Part shown: positions 1-5,733 of the stretch, piece by piece
How positions within the stretch are numbered: the first letter of the stretch is position 1
Layout: each line of letters starts with the position of its first letter
Origin: Vulcanimicrobiota bacterium
Lineage (GTDB): Bacteria > Vulcanimicrobiota > Vulcanimicrobiia > Eremiobacterales > Eremiobacteraceae
Length of the DNA: 64,000 nt
Reading direction: 5' to 3'
NCBI GenBank assembly: GCA_013290125.1
Contig: JABCYQ010000005.1
Coordinates: 62,001-126,000 of the forward strand
The notes under the pieces: generated by a model
Told to the model about the DNA's origin: nothing
Database searches by the model: none
The model's input: only the letters and a program-made list of their open reading frames with translations
Position numbers and translations under genes: made by a program

Positions 1-2
1 CC

Positions 3-248
3 GCAATTTGGCCCGCCATAGATGCGAAGGTACCCGCTTTGGAAATCAAGACAACGCTAGAAGTTGGCTATCGACTGCGAAATGCGATTGTTCACGGCGA
101 CGAGAAGTCGGCTCAAGCAGTGCTGGCTTCGAGTCCAATCGCTTTTGCCGACATCTCGGATCTCGTAAGTCGCGTGCTTGATATTTTAAGAAAGATAGTC
201 ATCCATCAATTGCATAGGGCTCAAGTGCCGTCAACGCCGTGGCGGTGA
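3..248 (+). CDS. C-terminal part of a HEPN-like protein (truncated by window edge)
   Basis: An open frame enters from the left edge and ends at a TGA at 246-248, giving 81 visible residues. The tail contains LRNAIVHG, which fits the R-x4-H signature of HEPN domains (often RNase toxins or RNA-binding modules in abortive infection and toxin-antitoxin systems). The last ~30 residues are hydrophobic and helical (LVSRVLDILRKIVIHQL), as expected of the last helix of an Apea/HEPN fold. The start and N-terminal domain lie outside the window, so the function cannot be fixed. It lies inside the inferred integrated element. The HEPN assignment rests on one short motif. Confidence 0.45.
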   Translation, partial: AIWPAIDAKVPALEIKTTLEVGYRLRNAIVHGDEKSAQAVLASSPIAFADISDLVSRVLDILRKIVIHQLHRAQVPSTPWR

Positions 249-249
249 G

Positions 250-453
250 GTCGCCGTAATCGCGCTCGGGCAGATTTTCGCGGCCTTATCGAGCCGCAGC
301 CAGCCTTACGAGAAGAACCAGGCAGCTGTTGAGCTGGAAGACGAGATGGTCTCGAGGGTGGAAAGGCACGAGCCAAAGCTCTTACCGAAGATCAGCGAAA
401 AAGCAAGTGCAAAACGTGCCGCGGAAGCCCGATGGGGGAGACCGAAAAACTAA
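250..453 (+). pseudogene. Short coding remnant, unidentified
   Basis: One frame stays open from about 250 to a TAA at 451-453 and reads like protein (charged helix, ending KRAAEARWGRPKN). No convincing start codon with a ribosome binding site lies near its left end; the first ATG is at 346. The frame before 250 is a different one. It is either a tiny 35-aa gene starting at 346 or the 3' end of a frameshifted gene. Basic, Ala/Arg-rich tails ending in WGRP occur in small element-borne proteins, but I do not recognise a family. Confidence 0.25.
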
Positions 454-455
454 CC

Positions 456-1679
456 CTATTTCGAATTCCTTCGTGGCTCCAAGTTGATAACATCGGCACT
501 TTTCCCGGACCGCTCAACTGACGGTCTGCTTTGTCTCTTTACGGAGCCTATGTCGAAAACGCTTTCTTGAACGTCCGCCGGAACAAGCGTGCCAGCTTCC
601 AATCCGCATAATGATTCAATCTCTTTCCCTGAGAATGGAAGCGCCGTCAAAATATCGTCCCTTGACGCCGCTTTCGCATCGAGAATCGATGAGAAGGCGC
701 TCTTCATCAGTTCTGGACGTTCAATTTCGAGCATATCGTCATAAGGCTCAGTACGTCTCCAACCCTTTGCAGAAAGCGTCTTCCATAGCCGCTGTGCCTG
801 CTGTTCCGTAATCAGCGACAGGCGAGATGCATGTTGCACAATCGCCTGCAACGAAACTTTCCACACACGCTTCGATAGTTTGACGGCGTCGATCGTCGGC
901 GCATAGAAGTGTTTTGCAAAGACAGCGGCCGGCATTAAGAATTCCGCGGCAAACCGATGAGCCTGAGTCTCCATTAACGCGTTTCTCGAAGAGTTAGCAA
1001 CATGTTTCGCATCCAATGCGCGATGCAAAACCATGTGCCCAAGTTCGTGAGCTAGGTCGAACCGAAACCTAACTGCGGTGCCGTGTTCTCCGTTCAAGAT
1101 AGCATAAGCGTGTCCATCAACACACACTTGGGAAAATGCATCCAATGTCGCGGCACCAAATGAATCGAACCCGATCAGTACGCCGTTGTTTTCCAACAAC
1201 CAAGTGAGGTTATCGATTGCGCCTCCACCGATGCCGAAGTGCTCTCGCGTCCGTGCTGCGACTTGCTCAATGGTTGAATCGCTAATCTCTTCTGGATTTT
1301 GAACGTTTATCGGCGGAGGGATGGATAGTTCTGGGATAGATACATATTTCGAAAGAAAGCCGACGATTCTACGGAACCAATCATACTTGCGGCGTGCACG
1401 CATCCGTGAAGTTTTCGTCGCCGCGGCCATCGAGCGCCAATATATCGGCGAATCGTCTTCAAATGACCCCGACTCCGTAAAATAGCGAAGCGGGAGATTG
1501 AGAATTTCCGAGATTCGAGACAACCGGTCCGGTCCAGGTGTTGCGCGCGTCTGTTCATAGGCCGAAATCGACTGGGCAGAAACACCGACTAGTTCCGCGA
1601 AGCTAGCGGCTGTCAAACCGCGCGCCTCGCGAGCTTCGCGAAGCCGCGAGCCACAAAAGCCCTTCGTTCCGGGCCTCAC
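456..1679 (-). CDS. XRE-family HTH regulator fused to ImmA/IrrE metallopeptidase
   Basis: 407 aa. Residues ~11-66 form an XRE/Cro-type helix-turn-helix (LREAREARGLTAASFAELVG, then SISAYEQ). Residues ~150-225 carry the ImmA/IrrE zinc site, with HELGH at 211-215 followed by H219. Length and domain order are those of the COG2856 HTH-ImmA proteins. In mobile elements such proteins relieve repression by cleaving a partner repressor (ImmA/ImmR of ICEBs1, IrrE/DdrO in Deinococcus). Its ATG overlaps the stop of the upstream gene by four bases (1676-1679), so the two are translationally coupled. The partner may be substrate or co-regulator (inference). The C-terminal ~100 residues after the peptidase are of unknown function. 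Confidence 0.85.
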   Translation of the reverse strand: MRPGTKGFCGSRLREAREARGLTAASFAELVGVSAQSISAYEQTRATPGPDRLSRISEILNLPLRYFTESGSFEDDSPIYWRSMAAATKTSRMRARRKYDWFRRIVGFLSKYVSIPELSIPPPINVQNPEEISDSTIEQVAARTREHFGIGGGAIDNLTWLLENNGVLIGFDSFGAATLDAFSQVCVDGHAYAILNGEHGTAVRFRFDLAHELGHMVLHRALDAKHVANSSRNALMETQAHRFAAEFLMPAAVFAKHFYAPTIDAVKLSKRVWKVSLQAIVQHASRLSLITEQQAQRLWKTLSAKGWRRTEPYDDMLEIERPELMKSAFSSILDAKAASRDDILTALPFSGKEIESLCGLEAGTLVPADVQESVFDIGSVKRQSRPSVERSGKSADVINLEPRRNSK

Positions 1680-2362
1680 TCTTCGCTTGACCTGTCATCC
1701 GAAATTAGACGGCGGCGTTCGATAAGCAAGGCGCTAGGTTTGCGAACTCGCTCCGTCGCGACCGCATCGGCAGCGGCGGCCGCACGATCTGCCGGGTCAA
1801 CGTCTGCGGCGGCATATCGATTCACCAGATCGAAGACGTCGAGGTAGCCCGTGCATTCTTTGTTGGGTATAGCTAGCTCAACGAATCCCAGACGGTATGG
1901 AAACTTGTGTTTCCCCTCACGGCGGTAGCCGTGCAACACGATGGCGTAGAAAAGCGTTCCCGCTTCGTCCGCACCCATCAACCGAAGCTGGGCACTTTCA
2001 GCGAGCTGCTGCCGAAAATCGGCTAGCTCGACTAGCTCACCGCTCTTTTGAACATATGATTCGGTTAGAACAACCGATCCGCTAACCGCCTCGCTATGAA
2101 AGTTGGAATTTGTCGCGTTCGCCTTCGCCTCCGCAGAAATCCCCCGGTGCCCGAATTCTTTTGCAACGTCGCGGAGGACAGTCTCGGCGCGAGCGCGCCG
2201 CTCGTAGGGATAAAGATCCGCAGCCTCTGCGGTATCAAAGCGCCCGTGGCAATGAGTATGAGCGCTAGGATAAACCTGTTCTAGTTCCTCAATCACCCGG
2301 ACGAAAAAGCCCGGCGGAAAACAGCCCTCTACAATCCTCATGAATTGGTCGTTTCGTGCCAT
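1676..2362 (-). CDS. Unknown protein paired with XRE-ImmA regulator
   Basis: 228 aa, not recognised. ATG is preceded by AAGGAG at 7-bp spacing. The protein has mixed charge without membrane segments or signal peptide. It contains an Ala-rich stretch (~190-205) and a basic tail (VRKPSALLIERRRL). It is first in a two-gene operon and overlaps the XRE-ImmA gene by ATGA. The tight coupling suggests one stress-sensing or element-control module, but no motif shows what it does. Codon use is less GC-biased than in the core genome to the right, consistent with acquired DNA. Confidence 0.7.
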   Translation of the reverse strand: MARNDQFMRIVEGCFPPGFFVRVIEELEQVYPSAHTHCHGRFDTAEAADLYPYERRARAETVLRDVAKEFGHRGISAEAKANATNSNFHSEAVSGSVVLTESYVQKSGELVELADFRQQLAESAQLRLMGADEAGTLFYAIVLHGYRREGKHKFPYRLGFVELAIPNKECTGYLDVFDLVNRYAAADVDPADRAAAAADAVATERVRKPSALLIERRRLISDDRSSEE

Positions 2363-2394
2363 GCCGCTCTCCTTGTGGGAGGCATGCTTCTCTA

Positions 2395-2424
2395 TTTATA
2401 AGCCTTTACCTGTCTGTAAATCAA
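2395..2424 (-). promoter_or_regulatory. Probable sigma-70 promoter of the XRE-ImmA operon
   Basis: On the minus strand TTGATT (2424-2419) and TATAAA (2400-2395) are separated by 18 bp, and the -10 box lies about 32 bp before the ATG at 2362. The segment is clearly AT-richer than its surroundings. Confidence 0.5.
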
Positions 2425-2741
2425 CTTAATACCTGGTGCGTTCACGCCCGATCGTGAAGCGTTAATGGCCTGCGAACCGTGTGCGTTTGCACGTGGAAGA
2501 CCCCTTGCCCGTCAGACGCAACCTCATAGCGGCAGGACTCCGATCGCGAACCGTCGCCGCGCTACGAGATCCGCTCGAAAGATACTACGTCCTGGGTGTC
2601 GGTGACGAGGATTCTCTCGAACTGCCCGGGGTCCACGTCGCATCCCCTCACCTTAGCATCACGGCAGTAAGTCCATCGATTGCCGTGAGGCCCAGCCACA
2701 ACGGGCTAGGGTTTTGTTATTAAATAAGTGTATTTGTGCTG
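2425..2741. other. Intergenic region, no supported gene
   Basis: No ORF with a credible start is visible. A minus-strand frame (GTG AGG GGA TGC near 2650, continuing past an in-frame TAG to about 2460) has somewhat protein-like composition, but I cannot match it to a family. It may be decayed coding sequence of the mobile element. Confidence 0.3.
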
Positions 2742-2770
2742 TTGACTTGTACATATATAACTGTTATAGT
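2742..2770 (+). promoter_or_regulatory. Strong promoter with overlapping palindromic operator for mobile mystery A/B
   Basis: TTGACT (2742-2747) and TATAGT (2765-2770) are separated by exactly 17 bp, close to the sigma-70 consensus. A perfect inverted repeat, TATAAC-T-GTTATA (2756-2768), covers the spacer and the -10 box. That is where a repressor would block RNA polymerase. The HTH protein encoded immediately downstream is the obvious candidate for autoregulation (inference). Confidence 0.7.
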
Positions 2771-2793
2771 TTACAACCAAAGGACACTTATAT

Positions 2794-3273
2794 ATGAACA
2801 AATACCGCCCTTCTGTAGCCCGGAAGCAATTAGAACGACGCCTTGCGCCGCTCCGGGAACTGACTCTGGCGGCTCCTCCGAGAGGCTGGATCAAAGCCAT
2901 TCGTGAGTCCCTGGGCATGACCGCCCGCCAACTCGCCGCGCGTATGGGAGTTGCGCCCTCGCGAATCCCGACCATCGAGAAAGCCGAAGCCACCGGTGCG
3001 ACCACATTGAGGACGCTACGCCACGCTGCCGCGGCGATGAACTGTGGCTTCGTTTATGCCTTCGTGCCAATCGAGCCGCTCGACGACATGCTGCGCGCGC
3101 GCGCGATCCAAAAGGTACGGAAGGACGTAGCGCGCCTCGATCACACCATGCGCCTCGAAAATCAGGCGCTCCTTAAGACCGATCTCGACGCCGAACAGCA
3201 GCGCATGATCGACCTTATCCTTTCCGGCTCGCTACGAGGCCTTTGGGACGAGGAACGGGATCACCATGCCTGA
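2794..3273 (+). CDS. Mobile mystery protein A (HTH DNA-binding protein)
   Basis: 159 aa. It matches the mobile mystery protein A family (TIGR02612) in size, in the N-terminal block on arginine-rich helices, and in the HTH at ~41-70 (GMTARQLAARMGVAPSRIPT). As the family name implies, these genes occur mostly on plasmids and integrated elements and are followed by mobile mystery protein B, as here with an 8-bp overlap. AAAGGA precedes the ATG. The arrangement of small HTH protein plus Fic protein resembles an antitoxin-toxin or regulator-effector pair. The family function is not established to my knowledge. DNA binding to the upstream operator is inferred. Confidence 0.85.
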   Translation: MNKYRPSVARKQLERRLAPLRELTLAAPPRGWIKAIRESLGMTARQLAARMGVAPSRIPTIEKAEATGATTLRTLRHAAAAMNCGFVYAFVPIEPLDDMLRARAIQKVRKDVARLDHTMRLENQALLKTDLDAEQQRMIDLILSGSLRGLWDEERDHHA

Positions 3274-3856
3274 TCCTCTGTTCGATCGCGACGACGACGC
3301 AAACACGCCCCTCACCGCCGAGGAGCGAGAACAGCTCATCCCTTCGTACATCACGCTGCGATACGAGCTGAATGAAGCCGAACAGATCAACATCGGCGCG
3401 GCTCTACGCTGGGTCGACGCTCGCAAGCGCGATGTCCTCGATCGCGATTTTCTGCGCGAACTGCACCGGCGGATGTTTTGCGACGTGTGGCGTTGGGCTG
3501 GCCAACATCGTACGACTGCCCGCAATATCGGTGTGGACCCTTACCGAATCGCGACGGACGTGCAGCAGGCTATCGACGACGCGCGATACTGGGCCGAACA
3601 CGCTACCTATCCGCCCGACGAAATCGCCGTACGGTTCAGCCACCGCCTTGTAGCAATTCATCCTTTTCCGAACGGGAACGGACGCTTATCGCGCCTCGTT
3701 GGCGATTCTCTCGCACTCCAGCTCGGACGGCCGCTCTTTTCGTGGGGACGGGCGAACCTGGTAAGTGCCGGGGAGACCAGGACTCGATACATAGAGGCTC
3801 TTCGGGCGGCCGACGTTCACGATATCGGTCCGTTACTGCTATTTGCCCGCGCTTAG
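3266..3856 (+). CDS. Mobile mystery protein B (Fic-domain AMPylase-like)
   Basis: 196 aa. The Fic core motif HPFPNGNGR sits at 132-140 (consensus HxFx[D/E]GNGRxxR), here with Asn in place of the acidic residue at position 5, as I recall is usual for TIGR02613 proteins. Upstream helices (WRWAGQHRTTARNIG, ~75-89) also fit the Fic fold. Fic enzymes transfer AMP or other phosphorylated groups to protein hydroxyls. The acidic residue normally coordinates Mg, so Asn suggests altered chemistry or reliance on a different metal ligand. It starts 8 bp inside gene A and shares its promoter. The target is unknown. Confidence 0.88.
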   Translation: MPDPLFDRDDDANTPLTAEEREQLIPSYITLRYELNEAEQINIGAALRWVDARKRDVLDRDFLRELHRRMFCDVWRWAGQHRTTARNIGVDPYRIATDVQQAIDDARYWAEHATYPPDEIAVRFSHRLVAIHPFPNGNGRLSRLVGDSLALQLGRPLFSWGRANLVSAGETRTRYIEALRAADVHDIGPLLLFARA

Positions 3857-4004
3857 GTCCGACCGGTGCCGGAGGCACTGACGCGGTCCCCCAGAGTTAT
3901 GCCATCGGAACTGGGCAAGCTAGAGGCGTTAGTCTTGCCGCGGATCCAAGTCCAGACTCGCACCGAGCTCGTCGCTAGCAGAACCCGCTCGACTGTGGTC
4001 TATC
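3857..4004. other. Spacer after the Fic gene, no supported gene
   Basis: Short intergenic DNA between the Fic gene and the tandem array. The open frames across it are interrupted or have array-driven composition. I see no terminator hairpin followed by a T-run. Confidence 0.3.
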
Positions 4005-4187
4005 GTCGCTGCTCGTTGGCTACGTCGCGCTTTGCATACGATGTCGCGCATTGCAAACGACGTCGCGCATTGCAAACGAGGTCGCGCCTTGTAAACGACG
4101 TCGCGCATTGCAAACGAGGTCGCGCTTTGTAAACGACGTCGCGCATTGCAAACGACGTCGCGAATTGCAAACGACGTCGCGAATTGA
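4005..4187. repeat. 19-bp tandem repeat array (about 10 units)
   Basis: Units begin every 19 bases at 4005 (degenerate), 4024, 4043, 4062, 4081, 4100, 4119, 4138, 4157 and 4176 (partial). The commonest unit is GTCGCGCATTGCAAACGAC. Variants change only a few positions (CATTGC, CTTTGT, CCTTGT, AATTGC; final C or G). The unit contains CGACGTCG across each junction, so the array is a string of short palindromes. A period of 19 is not a multiple of three and there is no spacer diversity, so it is neither coding nor CRISPR. It lies between the Fic gene and the small exported protein in the mobile element. Confidence 0.93.
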
Positions 4188-4311
4188 TGACAGCTAAAAT
4201 TATTTTCGACGTCAGCAACAATGATCGACAAGCCAGCAGGTATCATACGCATACTTTGGCGGAATAGTCGTCGATTTGGCATTTGCTGAATCAACCCGTC
4301 AGGAGCTAGAC

Positions 4312-4605
4312 ATGGAAAACTCAACTGGCCGTAAGGCTTTCCTAACCGGCGCAATCGCGAGCACTGGTGCAGTCGCGCTCGCGGCATCGTCGGGAGCAGC
4401 GGCAAACGCGGATCCACCGACCGGCTTCGACTTCGAAGTGGTCGACAGCGTTCACTTAGATCACGTCGGAGAACTAAGTGCTCAGGGCTACGAAATCAAG
4501 GCGGCGGCCGCGGCGATCGTTCCCGGAGGGCCGGCGTACTCTGCCGGCAATGGGTCCGCGCCGTTGAACGGCTACTACGTACTCATGCAACGCAAGAAGC
4601 CGTAG
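4312..4605 (+). CDS. Small exported protein with twin-arginine-like leader
   Basis: 97 aa from the ATG at 4312. I chose this start because AGGAG (4301-4305) lies 6 bp upstream; the longer frame from 4276 has no such site. The leader is polar, then GRKAFLTGAIASTGAVALAA, then an Ala-rich cleavage region near residue 34. It resembles a Sec/Tat signal with only one Arg. The mature part (~60 aa) is compact and ends with a pattern (GYYVLMQRKKP) like the last strand of DUF4177-type small proteins. Function unknown. It is just before the element boundary. Confidence 0.65.
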   Translation: MENSTGRKAFLTGAIASTGAVALAASSGAAANADPPTGFDFEVVDSVHLDHVGELSAQGYEIKAAAAAIVPGGPAYSAGNGSAPLNGYYVLMQRKKP

Positions 4606-4685
4606 TCGCCGAATGGCGAGCCGTTAAACGACGAGGACGACTGCTGGGCGTTGCGCGAACTCTCGGTTCCGGGTCTAAGTCCGCC

Positions 4686-4712
4686 GGGCGACGATCTTTC
4701 CGATCGTCGCCC
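4686..4712 (+). terminator. Perfect 11-bp hairpin downstream of the exported protein gene
   Basis: GGGCGACGATC and its exact complement flank a 5-nt loop. No T-run follows, so it may be a weak or Rho-assisted terminator. Confidence 0.45.
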
Positions 4713-4845
4713 CAACCGTTCTCCCGCGAGCGCTATCGAAGGGAAGTCCTAATGGCCGCTCCGCTATTACGAAGGTGCGGTGCGCGCGGTTCGTGCAACA
4801 ACATGTTAAGCTGGGTTTCTCCGAGAAAGGGAATTTGCAGCCACT

Positions 4846-5331
4846 CTACGGTTCGACGTTTAACCACTTGTTGGCTGCGTCAAGAATGGCGGACTCTTCA
4901 AATTCTGGCGTAACGTTATCATCGGCGTTCCATGTCAAGTGCGTCACGCTGATATCCCCAATAGATACAGCTGGCAATGACGGTGCCGCCAAGGCTCTTT
5001 GAAACGATACCACCGCTGCACGTCGGTATCTATACGCCGCAGCAAACGCGGTGGCTTGGTACAAGTCACCACGAGGCCAGAATTCTGGAACTGATTGTTC
5101 GCGTCCCAACACTCTCAGACGATCAAGGTTGTTATCGCAGAAGCGACGACTGAGGATGCCATCGCTCACGGTAACGGAAGCACGTCACGCGTCGATGGCA
5201 GCTTGATTGGTTGCGGGGTAAGGTCGTTGGACCGGTGCTCGAAGGCGGCGTGACCACGGACTGGGCGGCTCACGACGACGGCTCACAAACGCAATGAACT
5301 GCTCGTATGAGTAGCTGGGGTCGAAACACAT
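4846..5331 (-). pseudogene. Decayed gene with an in-frame TGA, unidentified
   Basis: A minus-strand frame starting with ATG at 5331 runs 48 codons to a TGA at 5187-5185. It continues in the same frame to a stop at 4846, giving about 160 codons in total. Both halves look like real protein (FDPSYSYEQFIAF; later VTHLTWNADDNVTPEFEESA). Upstream of 5331 a different frame (QDARFPDELDTQLQGHTEI) also looks coding, suggesting an additional frameshift. I do not recognise the family. Multiple lesions next to an attachment site fit a gene degrading after element insertion. Confidence 0.4.
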
Positions 5332-5587
5332 TTTGGTTATCGATTTTGATGATCTCGGTGTGGCCCTGCAGTTGCGTATCGAGTTCGTCCGGGAAACGTG
5401 CGTCCTGTAACAGCTATACTGTGACAGCGGCTAAGTGCTGAACACACAGACCTGTAGCAACAAATTGTAGCATCGGCTTGCCATTTCGTACGGAATCCAC
5501 GGCATCGTGCGGTTAAGCTGACTCAGCAAAAATCTAGGCAGCGTAAGCGTAGGCGCGAATTCATCGCGTTTCGGGCAAACCGCCAAA
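5332..5587. other. Non-coding or degraded DNA at the element edge
   Basis: No intact ORF. The minus strand retains a protein-like stretch near 5340-5420 in a different frame from the decayed gene to its left. No 5' half of a tRNA (acceptor GGGGATG or D-arm) can be found just upstream of the tRNA fragment at 5588. Confidence 0.4.
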
Positions 5588-5637
5588 CTTATTTCGCATG
5601 TAAGGGGTCAGGGGTTCGAGTCCCCTCATCTCCACCA
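5588..5637 (+). tRNA. 3' half of tRNA-Ala(CGC): attachment-site remnant of an integrated element
   Basis: The cloverleaf can be drawn from the anticodon arm onward. Stem CTTAT/GTAAG (5588-5592, 5600-5604) includes one T-G pair. Loop TTCGCAT carries anticodon CGC (5595-5597), followed by variable loop GGGTC. T-stem AGGGG/CCCCT encloses TTCGAGT. Acceptor strand CATCTCC, discriminator A and encoded CCA complete it. The acceptor U70 position fits the G3-U70 alanine identity pair. The acceptor 5' strand and D-arm are missing. Tyrosine integrases commonly recombine between the anticodon loop and the 3' end of tRNA genes, so this is the expected remnant. The intact tRNA should lie left of the window. 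Confidence 0.8.
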
Positions 5638-5639
5638 CT

Positions 5640-5675
5640 AAAAGCCCGTTCTCTTAGGGATTGCGGCTTTTTCTT
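5640..5675 (+). terminator. Intrinsic terminator of the tRNA-Ala gene
   Basis: AAAAGCC (5640-5646) pairs with GGCTTTT (5665-5671) and is followed by a T-rich tract. Its position right after the CCA supports the reading that this side is the original chromosomal flank of the tRNA. Confidence 0.6.
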
Positions 5676-5733
5676 TATCAGTGACTTGCGCTGATGCAGA
5701 ACGGCTTCATGCGGGGTAGCCCGGAGTGTTCCC

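Noticed and set aside
4024-4187. CRISPR array
   Set aside because: The 19-bp units abut with no unique spacers, and no cas genes are nearby.
4741-4921. 50-codon ORF starting ATG 4752 with a GGGAAG site
   Set aside because: Composition is not protein-like (Cys/Arg/Trp-rich) and no conserved pattern is seen; it overlaps the decayed gene on the other strand.
5588-5637. 3' end of tmRNA (ssrA)
   Set aside because: The acceptor and T-arm would fit, but a proper anticodon arm with CGC is present directly upstream, which identifies tRNA-Ala; no tag-peptide sequence or pseudoknots precede it.
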